DNA of 64,000 nt from an uncultured Saccharospirillaceae bacterium (GTDB lineage Bacteria; Pseudomonadota; Gammaproteobacteria; Pseudomonadales; Oceanobacteraceae): assembly GCA_947503895.1 (NCBI GenBank), contig CANNFT010000004.1, positions 425,329-489,328 of the forward strand. Direction: 5' to 3'. The first letter of the stretch is position 1. The number at the start of each line of letters is the position of its first letter. A program made the position numbers and the translations under genes. The notes under the pieces are model-generated. The model worked only from the letters and a program-made list of their open reading frames with translations. It searched no databases and had not been told where the DNA came from. Positions 35,543 through 45,421 of this stretch are shown piece after piece.

Positions 35543-36031
35543 ATGGATGCGGGAAAGATTCTCGTTGCTGAAAGTCAGGGCATATACATAATCAAATTTG
35601 TCGGTGACGTGCGGCTGAACTTGTGTACGACATTAGATCAGTACACTGACGATATGTTTGAAGCCAACACGTTTAAAACTGTGATCATTGATTTGACAGA
35701 AACACAATGCATCGACAGTACCTCACTTGGCCAATTGGCTAAAATATCCATTCTTTACAAAGAACGATTCGATCAAGTACCGACTATTATTTCTACGAAT
35801 GAGGATATCAATCGCATCTTAACCAGTATGGGTTTTGATAAGGTGTTCTATATTGTGAGGGAACTGGTGTCCCGGGTGGAATACCTCGATGAGGTTGAGT
35901 TGCCTACTCAGTCGGTCAATGAATCGGAAATGAAACAACGAGTACTGGAAGCCCATAAGTTACTCATGTCTCTGAATGAGAATAACCGTGCGGCTTTTCA
36001 GAATTTAGTGAATAGCTTGGAAGACCAATAA
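35543..36031 (+). CDS. STAS-domain anti-sigma-factor antagonist
   Basis: About 162 residues from ATG 35543; a TTG at 35537 overlaps the upstream stop. The STAS fold is clear in KTVIIDLTETQCIDSTSLGQLAKI, where Ser59 sits at the usual phosphorylation site. Residues 115-160 form a helical extension not found in minimal STAS proteins. It should be the substrate of the phosphatase encoded just upstream. The kinase that phosphorylates it is not in the window. Confidence 0.85.
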   Translation: MDAGKILVAESQGIYIIKFVGDVRLNLCTTLDQYTDDMFEANTFKTVIIDLTETQCIDSTSLGQLAKISILYKERFDQVPTIISTNEDINRILTSMGFDKVFYIVRELVSRVEYLDEVELPTQSVNESEMKQRVLEAHKLLMSLNENNRAAFQNLVNSLEDQ

Positions 36032-36034
36032 CCT

Positions 36035-37075
36035 ATGTCTGAAAACACACAAACTCAGAACCTTAAAGCAGCGGTTCTGGGTGGTGGCAGTTTCGGCACT
36101 GCCATCGCGAATATCTTGGCAGAAAACGGATTCAAAGTATCCTTATGGATGCGCAATACTGATACCATCGCTCAAATCCTTGAAACCCGCGAAAATAAAC
36201 AATACTTACCCGGCGTCAAACTACACGAAAACATTGTGCCCACAGACGATTTAGAGTCTGGCATTGCGGATGCGTCTATTTTGTTCTATGCCGTCCCGAG
36301 TAAATCTTTTCGTGAACTCGTTGAACGAACGGAAGGGTTGGTCAGCAAAGACCAAATCCTCATCAGTACGACCAAAGGCATTGAGCCAGAAGGTTTTAAC
36401 CTGATGAGCGACATCCTTCGTGGGGTTTTCCCTGCCAACTCAATCGGCGTCATCAGTGGCCCGAACCTCGCAAAAGAAATTGGCGCGCGGCAGCTTGCCG
36501 CTACAGTGATCGCGAGCAAAGATAAGCGCGTTAGAGATTTTATTCAGCAATCCCTGAGTTGTGAATTCTTCCGTATTTACGTCAACGCTGACATGTATGG
36601 GGTTGAACTGGGCGGTGCGCTTAAGAATATTTACGCCATCATCACAGGTATGGCGGCCGCCTTAGGTTACGGTGAAAACACCAAAGCTATGTTGATTACA
36701 CGAAGCTTGGCCGAAATGAGCCGATTTGCCGTGTCGCAGGGCGCTAATCCCATGACCTTCCTAGGTCTAGCGGGTGTGGGCGATTTAGTTGCCACGTGCG
36801 TTTCACCGCTTAGCCGAAATTATCGAGTAGGCTACGCTATTGGTAATGGCGAAACGTTAGATGAGGCTGTAGAAGCGCTGGGAGAAGTCGCAGAAGGCAT
36901 TAACACGTTGCGCTACGTGCGCAATCAAGCCAACGACACCGGTATCTATATGCCATTAGTAAATGCACTGTATGAAGTCATTTTTAATGGGGCTGAAGTG
37001 AATCAGGTTGCTAAAGCTTTGATGACGGGCGAACACAATACGGACGTAGAGTTTTCCCTGCCGCGCGGGGCATAG
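36035..37075 (+). CDS. gpsA: Glycerol-3-phosphate dehydrogenase [NAD(P)+]
   Basis: A 346-residue enzyme from ATG 36035, three bases after the STAS gene. The Rossmann motif [14 protein letters not shown] is at residues 13-26. [52 protein letters not shown] and [12 protein letters not shown] are family hallmarks, and include the active-site Lys. It makes sn-glycerol 3-phosphate, the starting point of phospholipid synthesis. Confidence 0.96.
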   Translation: MSENTQTQNLKAAVLGGGSFGTAIANILAENGFKVSLWMRNTDTIAQILETRENKQYLPGVKLHENIVPTDDLESGIADASILFYAVPSKSFRELVERTEGLVSKDQILISTTKGIEPEGFNLMSDILRGVFPANSIGVISGPNLAKEIGARQLAATVIASKDKRVRDFIQQSLSCEFFRIYVNADMYGVELGGALKNIYAIITGMAAALGYGENTKAMLITRSLAEMSRFAVSQGANPMTFLGLAGVGDLVATCVSPLSRNYRVGYAIGNGETLDEAVEALGEVAEGINTLRYVRNQANDTGIYMPLVNALYEVIFNGAEVNQVAKALMTGEHNTDVEFSLPRGA

Positions 37076-37086
37076 CTCATTGCCGA

Positions 37087-37108
37087 TAGAGGGTGATGGC
37101 GCCCTCTA
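37087..37108. terminator. Stem-loop after gpsA
   Basis: TAGAGGG (37087-37093) and CCCTCTA (37102-37108) around an eight-base loop. No T-tract follows; a weak terminator or mRNA 3'-end stabiliser. Confidence 0.5.
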
Positions 37109-37180
37109 AAGATGATATGACAGCCATTTGCAGTTTGACGAGCATCACTCCACTTAATCGACGTAAAGGTCAGATAACAC

Positions 37181-37648
37181 ATGAACAATACATGGAAAGA
37201 AAACCTAAAATCTGAATCTTTTTGGTTGAGAACCATTTTTATGGTGCTCTTCTTAATTGTGTATCGCATTGTCGACATTGTCGTGATGTTGTTGGCCCTG
37301 TGTCAGTGGCTATACACGTTGATTACTGGGGACGCAAACGAGAGCTTAAGCCGATTTGCAAGAGGCCTAGGTATGTACGTTAAACAAATGATTGATTACA
37401 TCAGTTACAACGCTGAGCAAAAGCCTTACCCTTTTAGCGATTGGCCAGATGTGCCTTCAGCCGATCATCAGTCTGAAGATGAATCGTCTATGATGGCTGA
37501 TAAAGAGGACACCACTGCTCCATCAGCCACTCAATCATCGGCTAACCGTCAGTCAAAGACTTCCTCGAAAAATGAAAGCAGTACCGAGAAATCTGAAGCT
37601 GCTAGTAAAGCGGATGGGGATGATGAGACCAAGCAGGCGGCATCGTGA
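37181..37648 (+). CDS. DUF4389 membrane protein
   Basis: A 155-residue protein from ATG 37181. One or two hydrophobic segments at about 13-45 (SFWLRTIFMVLFLIVYRIVDIVVMLLALCQWLYTLITG) and LSRFARGLGMYVKQMIDYISYN, PYPFSDWP fit DUF4389. The C-terminal 55 residues are a Ser/Lys/Glu-rich disordered tail. The role of the family is unknown. Its stop overlaps the GTG start of sixA (GTGA), so the two are probably co-translated. Confidence 0.8.
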   Translation: MNNTWKENLKSESFWLRTIFMVLFLIVYRIVDIVVMLLALCQWLYTLITGDANESLSRFARGLGMYVKQMIDYISYNAEQKPYPFSDWPDVPSADHQSEDESSMMADKEDTTAPSATQSSANRQSKTSSKNESSTEKSEAASKADGDDETKQAAS

Positions 37649-38109
37649 TTCAGCTTTACTTGATGCGTCATGGGCAAGCGGAACCGATGTCAACGGATGA
37701 TACGTCTCGCGCATTGACCTCTCATGGCCGCGCTGAAGTACATCAAGTAGCGACCAATCATTTAGCAGAACATACTTTTGACCAAGTGTTTGTGAGCCCG
37801 TATTTACGAGCGCAACAAACACTGGATGTCATTAAAGAAGTTGGGGTCACCATTCAGCAGGAGGAGACCGTTAGTTGGATTACGCCTGAGAGTAAAACTC
37901 AGTTCGCGATAGACCAACTTATTGGTGCAGTGAAGGATGACGCGCGAGTGTTGCTTGTGTGTCACCAGCCTTTCGTTGGCAAACTTGCGACTAAACTCAC
38001 TGACGGCAATGACTTTGGTTTAGTGGTGGCTACTGCAGGGCTATTTGTAATAGAAACAGACGTGGTAGCGGCGCAGTGCGGTACGCTTCGAAATACTTTC
38101 AAACCCTAA
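37645..38109 (+). CDS. sixA: Phosphohistidine phosphatase SixA
   Basis: A 154-residue histidine phosphatase from GTG 37645. The catalytic RHG motif is in LYLMRHGQAEP; the second-half His is in LLVCHQPFVG. SixA removes phosphate from histidine residues of signalling proteins (in E. coli, the nitrogen PTS protein NPr). It overlaps DUF4389 at the start and the TraB/GumN gene at the end. Confidence 0.9.
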   Translation: MIQLYLMRHGQAEPMSTDDTSRALTSHGRAEVHQVATNHLAEHTFDQVFVSPYLRAQQTLDVIKEVGVTIQQEETVSWITPESKTQFAIDQLIGAVKDDARVLLVCHQPFVGKLATKLTDGNDFGLVVATAGLFVIETDVVAAQCGTLRNTFKP

Positions 38110-38969
38110 CCCTCCTACTTATTCTTCTTATTCCTTCGCCGGCTTTTAGTGAGGTCGGAACAGGGCTGTTGTGGCGTGTTCAAAAACCCAACACGCCAGC
38201 CAGTTATTTATTCGGCACGATCCACGTTAATGACAAGCGCGTCAAAGCACTTAATCAAGAAATTCGTCGTCGCTTCGATGAGTCGAAAACTCTTTGTCTT
38301 GAAATACTGCCGGACCGGCAAACCCAGATTGGGCTTGGGCAAGCCATGCTGCTCCCTGAGAATATCCTGCTTGATGGCTTGCTGGGCGAACCGTTATTTA
38401 CGCAGCTAAGTTTAGCGATGAATCGCATGGGGATTACACCCGTTGAAACGCTTAGACTCAAACCTTGGGCGGCGATGGTTATTCTCAGTCGACCAAAAGA
38501 CCACGGTGGCTACACATTAGATGAACAGTTATACCACTGGGCAAACCACCAATATAAACAATTGTGTGCGCTTGAATCTTTACAAGAACAACTTTCCGTA
38601 TTTGATCAGCTAACGCATTTAGATCAGATCACATTGCTGGCGGATACATTGAAATATCTACCTGAGATATCCAGTCGTAATGAGCAACTCATTCAAGCGT
38701 ATTTGAACGGCAATCTGGATAAAATTTACGAGCAAAGCTATGAGTTGGACGAACTCGAAAACAAAGCGCTGGCAAAACGTTTGAGACAAAAGTTGATCAG
38801 CGAACGAAATGAGCGAATGTTGCTACGCGCTCAACCTCATTTATTGAAAGGTAAGGCTTTTATCGCAGTGGGTGCTTTGCATTTACCGGGCGAAAAAGGG
38901 CTGATACGGTTATTGCAGCAATCAGGCTATGCAGTCACACCTCCCAACCTAGCGGTTGCACCTTGGTAA
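38076..38969 (+). CDS. TraB/GumN-family protein
   Basis: A 297-residue protein from GTG 38076, overlapping sixA by 34 bases. A signal peptide covers residues 1-25 (LTLLLILLIPSPAFS). The family motifs are LLWRVQKPNTPASYLFGTIHVND and, at the end, AFIAVGALHLPGEKGLIRLLQQSGY, both with conserved His and Glu. Members are probably metal-dependent proteases or chaperones at the periplasmic face. The exact role is unknown. Confidence 0.85.
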   Translation: MRYASKYFQTLTLLLILLIPSPAFSEVGTGLLWRVQKPNTPASYLFGTIHVNDKRVKALNQEIRRRFDESKTLCLEILPDRQTQIGLGQAMLLPENILLDGLLGEPLFTQLSLAMNRMGITPVETLRLKPWAAMVILSRPKDHGGYTLDEQLYHWANHQYKQLCALESLQEQLSVFDQLTHLDQITLLADTLKYLPEISSRNEQLIQAYLNGNLDKIYEQSYELDELENKALAKRLRQKLISERNERMLLRAQPHLLKGKAFIAVGALHLPGEKGLIRLLQQSGYAVTPPNLAVAPW

Positions 38970-39008
38970 TCAAACACTTGTTTGAAATCCCACTTCGGCC
39001 TATTGTGT

Positions 39009-39040
39009 CCCTTTCAATTTGAAAAATTAAATTGAAAGGG
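39009..39040. terminator. Perfect 12-base inverted repeat
   Basis: CCCTTTCAATTT (39009-39020) and AAATTGAAAGGG (39029-39040) around an eight-base loop, between the TraB/GumN and hydrolase genes. No T-tract, but the stem is long enough to act as a terminator or 3'-end stabiliser. Confidence 0.65.
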
Positions 39041-39179
39041 TGGCTGACACACCACACGCTTACGGTGACCTACCGTCATACTGATTATTGCCCGTGCGCT
39101 GGATTTTGGTGTGGTGGTGCTCAGTGGACGTTCAATGGGACACCGTAATCATTAACATTATCGGGTTTAGGCGGGCTTC

Positions 39180-39980
39180 ATGGCTCAAGACATTGTTCAT
39201 TTTTCTCATGCGAATGGTTTTCCTGCGCAAAGCTATCAAGTTATGTTCGACTGCTTAAATGAGCATTATGAAATCGGATACATTGATCGATTAGGGCACA
39301 ACCCTAAATATCCGGTCACAGATAGCTGGCCTTACTTAGTCGATGAGCTTATTGATCACGTTGAATCCTCCTACACCCAGCCAGTTATTGCTGTCGGGCA
39401 TAGCCTAGGTGGTGTCCTCAGTTTTATGGCCGCTTCACGAAGGCCCGATTTATTTAAATCCTTTCTCATGTTAGATGCACCCGTTTTGATCGGGGTAGAC
39501 GCTTTGGCTGTTCAAATGTCCAAACGCTTTGGTTGGGTTGATCGTATCACCCCTGCCGGGCGTACGTTTGGGCGCAGAGAAGAATGGCCGGATGAGGAGA
39601 CGGCATTGGAGTATTTTCGAGGCAAAGGTTTGTTTAGAAAAACCGATCCTCGATGCTTGGCTGATTACGTTCGATTTGGAACAGAGCCGTTCGAAGGTGG
39701 AATCAGACTTAGGTTCACCGCAGAAACGGAAGTCAATATCTATCGCACCTTACCGCATCGCATGCGGCAAATTGGACGTGCGCACCCGCCAGGTGGATTG
39801 ATTTACGGACGAGAAAGCAATGTCATCAGGCCCTTTCAAGTATCTAACATGCGCAAACGAATGGGCATGTATACGTCGAGCTTAGAAGGCACTCACCTTT
39901 TTCCGTTAGAGCAGCCAGAAAAAACAGCTGAAAAAATTCGTCAAATTCTGGAGAAGTTAAACACATGGCAAACCCCTTAG
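39180..39980 (+). CDS. Alpha/beta hydrolase
   Basis: A 266-residue cytoplasmic enzyme from ATG 39180. The oxyanion region is HFSHANGFPAQSY, the nucleophile elbow GHSLGGVLSF carries the catalytic Ser, and the His lies near SSLEGTHLFPLEQPE. The substrate is unknown. It overlaps the next hydrolase gene by 16 bases, so the pair is one operon. Confidence 0.88.
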   Translation: MAQDIVHFSHANGFPAQSYQVMFDCLNEHYEIGYIDRLGHNPKYPVTDSWPYLVDELIDHVESSYTQPVIAVGHSLGGVLSFMAASRRPDLFKSFLMLDAPVLIGVDALAVQMSKRFGWVDRITPAGRTFGRREEWPDEETALEYFRGKGLFRKTDPRCLADYVRFGTEPFEGGIRLRFTAETEVNIYRTLPHRMRQIGRAHPPGGLIYGRESNVIRPFQVSNMRKRMGMYTSSLEGTHLFPLEQPEKTAEKIRQILEKLNTWQTP

Positions 39981-40837
39981 TGCTATCGGTCAAAGGCATC
40001 GACATTCATGCCCAGCAGTGGGGAAACCCCAAGGGCATGCCAATGTTAGGTTTACACGGTTGGCTGGATAACTCCGCCACTTATCACAGACTGGCGCCAT
40101 ATTTGGCGGATTTCAATTTAGTCACGGTTGATCTGCCTGGGCATGGTCTGAGCGGTCACTGGCCGGAACATCAGCATTATCATTTGTGGGCCGGCGTTGA
40201 AGACGTTGAATTCATTGCCGATGCGTTAGGTTGGGAGCGTTTCCATTTGATGGGGCATTCAATGGGCGCTTCTATTTCGTCGCTCTATGCTGGGACCTTT
40301 CCTGAGCGTCTTTTAAGTTTAACCATGATTGAAGCATTAGGGCCATTGTCAGGTAGCGAAAATGAAGCGCCTAAACGCCTTGCTGAAGCCATATTAAAAA
40401 TGAAAAAGCATGCTCCAGATCACAAGACCGTCGAGCAAGTATCGGATCTCGTTCATGCCCGGATGCACGGTATGCTCAAGCTCTCGGAGGCGGGAGCGAT
40501 TGAAATAGTGAGTCGAGCCCACAAAGAAACCGAGCAAGGGTATCAATGGACACATGATCGACGACTGATGATTCCCTCGATGATGCGCCTACCCGAATCG
40601 TTAATTCAGTCATTTTTTGCCAACATCAGTGCGCCAACGTGTCTGATTTTGGCCAATGACGGCATGTTTAATGAAAAGGGGTTTGAGGCATCCGTTTTAG
40701 GTGCGCGCTGGGCGCTCATTCAGAGTAAGAAAGAAATTCACTGGCTTGCGGGCGGTCATCATCTGCATTTAGAGGGAGATGCTGCGCACATAGGTGACAC
40801 TATTTGTCAGTTTATTCTAGCTCGCGACAATGGCTGA
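39965..40837 (+). CDS. Alpha/beta hydrolase
   Basis: A 290-residue enzyme from ATG 39965. LGLHGWLDNSATYHRLAPYL is the oxyanion region, VDLPGHGLSG follows, the nucleophile elbow is GHSMGASISS, and the catalytic His is in HWLAGGHHLHLEG. It resembles serine esterases and the MhpC/BioH type in outline, without enough detail for a substrate. Confidence 0.88.
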   Translation: MANPLVLSVKGIDIHAQQWGNPKGMPMLGLHGWLDNSATYHRLAPYLADFNLVTVDLPGHGLSGHWPEHQHYHLWAGVEDVEFIADALGWERFHLMGHSMGASISSLYAGTFPERLLSLTMIEALGPLSGSENEAPKRLAEAILKMKKHAPDHKTVEQVSDLVHARMHGMLKLSEAGAIEIVSRAHKETEQGYQWTHDRRLMIPSMMRLPESLIQSFFANISAPTCLILANDGMFNEKGFEASVLGARWALIQSKKEIHWLAGGHHLHLEGDAAHIGDTICQFILARDNG

Positions 40838-41142
40838 CTATAAGGTCAGTAATTTAAAGGGTAATAAATGTGCGTGTACTTTACGCGCACGGACTACCTC
40901 TTCGTTTATTCTCGAAAAAAGTATCCTAACCGGTCATTCTGGGTGGGATATTAAGCAGTTCAGATGCTTTGAACGCCAGATTGAAACCCTTTTTGAGGCC
41001 TAGGTCTCATTACACACAATCGCTACAAAAGCCTTCATGATCTTACCCTCCCTGTGTATATGATTTGCAATGCCTAACCCGCTACAACCTGCACAACTTC
41101 AGCTTTATTTTCACGCAAATCGTCTAAAACAGGAGTCCGCGG
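40838..41142. other. Gap upstream of the redox cluster
   Basis: No gene seen. It is about 305 bases, carries an imperfect GTGCG/CGCAC hairpin near 40870, and should contain the promoter of the redox cluster. Confidence 0.4.
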
Positions 41143-43506
41143 ATGATCAAAAGGATACTGAAAGCAGTCATCGTGCTGGGTCTTGCTCAGTCATTGCTTG
41201 CTTGTAATTCAGATCGGTATGACGGTTCTGTTGATGCTAATTCTAGCGGCCCGATCGTGGTCAATGAGCGAGGTCGCACCCAGTATAATCAGCAGTGCGC
41301 CGGCTGCCATGGTACCGACGGCACAGGTGGTGCGGATGTCCCGATTATTAATTGTGCAAACTGCACAGACACCGAAACGTTAGCCGCTTACATTCATAGC
41401 GCAATGCCCAGCATTGATAACGCTCACCTATGTGCAGATGACTGCGCACGCGATACCGCCGAATATATCATGGTGGCCTTCCACTCTCGTTCTTCGATTT
41501 CAGTTCGGTCTGCCCTAAACGGTGTAACAGCGTTAAACCCCAGCACCACGTTGCGAAAAGCAGCATTAAATTTAGCGGGTCGTATGCCCACGGTGACGGA
41601 ACAGCGATTCATTGATCAAAACGGTGAGGATGGGTTGTTACAGGCGTTAGATTCGATCATGGCGGAAGATACCTTCTACGATCGTTTGGAGGAGATATAC
41701 AACGAATTTCTACTCACCGATAAATACGAAACGAGAAATGGCGACAACGGCGGGTTGCAATTATTGAGTCAGGATGATTTCCCCAACCGTTATTGGTTTC
41801 AAGGTGATAATACCAGCGTGGCTGAAAACAATCAGCGCTGCTATCGCGCGGTCACAAATGATGCCATCGCTAAAGAACCATTAAAATTGGTCACGCATTT
41901 GGCCAAAAATAACTTACCCATTACCGGTGTTGTGAATGCGGATTACATTATGGTGAATTGGTACAGCCAAAAAGTGTATGAGGCAGAATTAGTAGAGGGT
42001 GGAAACCCTGATGATGTGTTTACGAAAGCCACGCCAGCGGTTCAGCAATCTCTCAAAGATCAGTATGGCTGGTATTGTACCGGTGGAAATGACACGGATC
42101 TCCCTTACGACCCGAATGATTTCCGTCCAGCACGCATTACCAAATCAACGGAATGGAGTCCATCGGGCACCCCGCATGCCGGTGTGCTGACATCTGTCAT
42201 GTTCCTAAATCGCTACCCTACCACGAGCACCAATCGCAACCGAGGTCGAGCTAAAACCGTATTTGATTACTTCTTAGATACCGATATTTTGGCAATTGAT
42301 GGAGAGCGTCCTGATGATTCAGAAGGTGCAGAACAATTTGATAACCCAACCTTGGAAAACCCAGGATGTTATGGCTGTCATTACATAATGGATCCAGTGG
42401 CATCGGCATTTCAACATTGGACCGATTCAGGGCGATACATTCAGTCTTCAAAACAAACTCGCGATAACAGCTGGGACAGCAATGGCATTTTAGCACCTGG
42501 TCTAGCCGGTAAAGTGGCACCCATCGCCGGCGCTGAAAGCGAATTTAAAACGCTGGTCAACTGGGTTGGGAATGAAATTGCGCAGGATGCTCGGTATCGC
42601 CGATCAGTGGTGCGTATTCTTTATCGTGGATTGGTCGGAACCGATCCAATTCGCTTAGAAAAGGGCGCGAGTTCAGCGGATCGTCAAGCGTATGAAGCTC
42701 AGCGAGCCATCCTAGATGCCATTGCCGCCAGCATGGTGAACAACCAGTGGAATATTAAGGCAGCCGTTAAAGGCATCGTGATGAGTCCGTATTACCGTGC
42801 AGCGGCCATTGATGAAAATGTGCCAGCCGTTAAAGCCGATACAGGTGCGTTTCGATATCTTTCACCCGAACAATTGCAGCGTAAACTGAAAGCAGTCGTG
42901 GGTAACACTTGGTCTGATCTTTATGACACGCGCAATAGCTTATTGATGGGAGGCATGAACAGCGATGATGTCACCACGCGAATTGATTCACCGAATGGCA
43001 TCATGGCGGCTATGCAGCAAAGAATGGCCATTGAGATGGCTTGTCAGTCGGTAGCAATCGACTTCAAGCGAGTGGCCAATTCTTTGGTCAATGAACGTGT
43101 ATTGTTCCCTTATGTTGCTTTAGATACGGCGCCGAAGAACGAAGATGGTGTCGACAATGCTGCTAACATTAGTGCGATTAAACAGAATATCCAATTCTTA
43201 CATTGGCGATTACTCGGTGAAGACCTCGCTGTGAGCGATGCAGAAATCAACCACACCTATGATGTTTTCTATCAAGTTTGGCAGCAGGGCAATGCATTGC
43301 TGAACCTACCTCGAGCAGAGCGTGATTTATTGGATCCAAGACCCACCACTTGGCTGACTTGGAATTGCCAAGCGCGACACGACCCTGCGACTGGCGCTGA
43401 ATTGCCAGATGAAGAAAGAATCAATCAAGACCCAAACTATGTGGTACGTGCCTGGATTGCAGTGATGACGTATCTATTGTCTGACTATCGATTCATTTAC
43501 GAATAA
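41143..43506 (+). CDS. Large c-type cytochrome lipoprotein, DUF1592/DUF1588-like
   Basis: A 787-residue protein from ATG 41143 with AGGAG nearby. Lipobox LLAC gives a lipidated Cys21. A haem c motif CAGCH at 52-56 begins a small cytochrome domain (GCHGTDGTGG). A second CYGCH lies at 409-413, after VLTSVMFLNRYPTTSTNRNRGRAKTVF, a stretch similar to the DUF1588/DUF1592 family often found with planctomycete-type cytochromes. The C-terminal third is helical without a recognised domain. The product should be a periplasm-facing di-haem lipoprotein. The DUF1501 gene follows after 14 bases, so they form one operon. Confidence 0.75.
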   Translation: MIKRILKAVIVLGLAQSLLACNSDRYDGSVDANSSGPIVVNERGRTQYNQQCAGCHGTDGTGGADVPIINCANCTDTETLAAYIHSAMPSIDNAHLCADDCARDTAEYIMVAFHSRSSISVRSALNGVTALNPSTTLRKAALNLAGRMPTVTEQRFIDQNGEDGLLQALDSIMAEDTFYDRLEEIYNEFLLTDKYETRNGDNGGLQLLSQDDFPNRYWFQGDNTSVAENNQRCYRAVTNDAIAKEPLKLVTHLAKNNLPITGVVNADYIMVNWYSQKVYEAELVEGGNPDDVFTKATPAVQQSLKDQYGWYCTGGNDTDLPYDPNDFRPARITKSTEWSPSGTPHAGVLTSVMFLNRYPTTSTNRNRGRAKTVFDYFLDTDILAIDGERPDDSEGAEQFDNPTLENPGCYGCHYIMDPVASAFQHWTDSGRYIQSSKQTRDNSWDSNGILAPGLAGKVAPIAGAESEFKTLVNWVGNEIAQDARYRRSVVRILYRGLVGTDPIRLEKGASSADRQAYEAQRAILDAIAASMVNNQWNIKAAVKGIVMSPYYRAAAIDENVPAVKADTGAFRYLSPEQLQRKLKAVVGNTWSDLYDTRNSLLMGGMNSDDVTTRIDSPNGIMAAMQQRMAIEMACQSVAIDFKRVANSLVNERVLFPYVALDTAPKNEDGVDNAANISAIKQNIQFLHWRLLGEDLAVSDAEINHTYDVFYQVWQQGNALLNLPRAERDLLDPRPTTWLTWNCQARHDPATGAELPDEERINQDPNYVVRAWIAVMTYLLSDYRFIYE

Positions 43507-43520
43507 AAGGAGGATCGGAT

Positions 43521-44894
43521 ATGAAACGTCGTGAGTTCTTACAAATTTTATCGGCTACGGGCATGGTGGCCTCATTGCCGCTCACCGTCAGCAAAGCACA
43601 AGCTGCACCCCCTGATCACTTTTACATTATGGTCAATGCCAGCGGTGGTTGGGATCCTACCAGTCTGATTGATCCAAAAGGGTTGAATGAAGCCTACCCC
43701 GACCGTGCGGGTGTATTTTCAAATTACGACGGCTCGGTCAACTCGGTTGCCTTGGATGCAAATAAGCGAATCGGTGATATTCAGTGGAGTGCGATTCCAG
43801 ATGCATTTGGTGACAGTGAAAATGGCCTTGCTGAACGTGTCCGCATAGAAGGTCAGTTCGATAACCTTTTTCAAAGCTATGGTTCTCGAATGATTGTGGT
43901 GAACGGTATTGATGTGGGAACAAACAACCATGCAACCGGCAGTCGAAATGTTTGGAGTGGTAAACTAGAAATGGGCCATCCAAACTTTGCAGCTTTGTAT
44001 TCTGCCTCCGTTGCGCCGAGTTTGCCCATGTCATTTATCAGCAATGGTGGCTATGACGAGACCGCAAATTTAGTGGCTAAATCACGTGCTAACAGTGCAG
44101 GATATTTAACGGAGTTAGCAGATGTAAATCGACGTGATAACAACAACGGATATTTGTATCGAACCAAAGATGGTGACATTGATTTTTATCGCACCGTGAC
44201 CGATGCCCAAAGTGCTCGAATTGCACGGCAGCAGTCCAGCGAATCATTGCCACTTCGTCGCCAGCAACTGAGCAAACTATTAAGTGTTCGCAGTGCTAAT
44301 TCCAACTTAGGTGCAATGAGTAACTTCATTGATCAATTAAACCTAGACTTAAATCGTGACACCCATATGAACAATCGTTCACGATCTTTTAAGAGCCAGG
44401 TGCAAGTTGCCACAGCGGCATTTGCTTCAGGTTTAAGTGCGAGCGCGATATTAAATCATGGTGGATACGATACACATGGAAACCACGATGTATCGCAATA
44501 CAGAAGTCTGGGCGATCTAATGGAAGGCTTAGACTATTTGATGGAAGCGTTAAAGCTCTTAAACTTGGAGTCAAAAACGACCATCGTCATCGGTTCTGAC
44601 TTTGGTCGTACACCCTACTATAACTCTGGTCGAGGTAAGGATCATTGGAACGTCACCAGCATGATGACGATCATGCCAAGCGGCGTGAACACTGGCGGGA
44701 AAGTGTTTGGTTCATCCAATGCACAGTTTAGAGCGGAGACTGTAAATCCCCAAACAGGTCAAGCGGATAATAGTGGAATTGTGATTACACCTGCACATGT
44801 TCAAAAAGCTTTGCGAAAGCACGCAGGTATTGAGAATTCTACGACTACGGTTGGGTTCCCATTGTCCGTGGAAGATATTAACCTGTTTAGCTAA
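43521..44894 (+). CDS. DUF1501 protein with Tat signal
   Basis: A 457-residue protein from ATG 43521 (AGGAGG upstream). KRREFLQ at the start followed by a hydrophobic stretch and AQA-AP is a twin-arginine signal, so it is exported folded. DUF1501/sulfatase-like motifs are present: VNASGGWDPT, GTNNHATGSRNVWSG, LNHGGYDTHGNHD and IGSDFGRTPYYNSGRGKDHWN, which supply likely metal ligands. The family is of unknown activity. It is usually paired with large cytochrome-like proteins, as here. Confidence 0.85.
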   Translation: MKRREFLQILSATGMVASLPLTVSKAQAAPPDHFYIMVNASGGWDPTSLIDPKGLNEAYPDRAGVFSNYDGSVNSVALDANKRIGDIQWSAIPDAFGDSENGLAERVRIEGQFDNLFQSYGSRMIVVNGIDVGTNNHATGSRNVWSGKLEMGHPNFAALYSASVAPSLPMSFISNGGYDETANLVAKSRANSAGYLTELADVNRRDNNNGYLYRTKDGDIDFYRTVTDAQSARIARQQSSESLPLRRQQLSKLLSVRSANSNLGAMSNFIDQLNLDLNRDTHMNNRSRSFKSQVQVATAAFASGLSASAILNHGGYDTHGNHDVSQYRSLGDLMEGLDYLMEALKLLNLESKTTIVIGSDFGRTPYYNSGRGKDHWNVTSMMTIMPSGVNTGGKVFGSSNAQFRAETVNPQTGQADNSGIVITPAHVQKALRKHAGIENSTTTVGFPLSVEDINLFS

Positions 44895-44917
44895 CTACAT
44901 GTCGGATGATATTTAAA

Positions 44918-45409
44918 ATGAAAAAAGCGCTCGTTCTTTGTCTATCCTTACTATTGGCACCCCTTGCGTCAGCATTGGAAGTCGGTGAAACAGCACCTTC
45001 ATTCCGTTTGCCACAATTGGATGGAGCAGCCAAATTTAGTCTCAAGAGCTTACGCGGAAAGGTGGTTTACGTTGACTTCTGGGCGTCTTGGTGTGGTCCA
45101 TGTCGTCAATCTTTGCCAATGCTGAGCGATTTACGTGAAGAGCTAAAAGGCAAAGGGTTTGAAGTATTGGCTGTGAATCTGGATGAAGACCCTGCGGCCG
45201 GTATCGCCTTCCTGAAAGAATACCCTGTGTCTTACCCAGTGGTATCCGATCCTAAAGGTTTAGTGCCAGAACGTTATGGTTTACAAGGTATGCCGACTTC
45301 TTATCTGATTGATCGCAATGGTGTTGTTCAAATGATACACGTTGGCTTCAAAAAGAAAGATATGCCGGAAATCAAAAAAGCGGTCGTTAAGCTGCTCAAA
45401 ACGAAGTAG
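44918..45409 (+). CDS. TlpA-like thioredoxin
   Basis: About 163 residues from ATG 44918; ATG 44906 is possible. A signal peptide (residues 1-19, LSLLLAPLASA) is followed by an AhpC/TSA-type thioredoxin fold. The active site WCGPC puts the redox Cys at 59 and 62, in VYVDFWASWCGPCRQSLP. GLQGMPTSYLIDRNG includes the cis-Pro. It should reduce or maintain thiols, for example for haem attachment or the DUF4266 Cys pair. It starts 23 bases after the DUF1501 gene. Confidence 0.9.
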   Translation: MKKALVLCLSLLLAPLASALEVGETAPSFRLPQLDGAAKFSLKSLRGKVVYVDFWASWCGPCRQSLPMLSDLREELKGKGFEVLAVNLDEDPAAGIAFLKEYPVSYPVVSDPKGLVPERYGLQGMPTSYLIDRNGVVQMIHVGFKKKDMPEIKKAVVKLLKTK

Positions 45410-45421
45410 AAGTTTCTCACT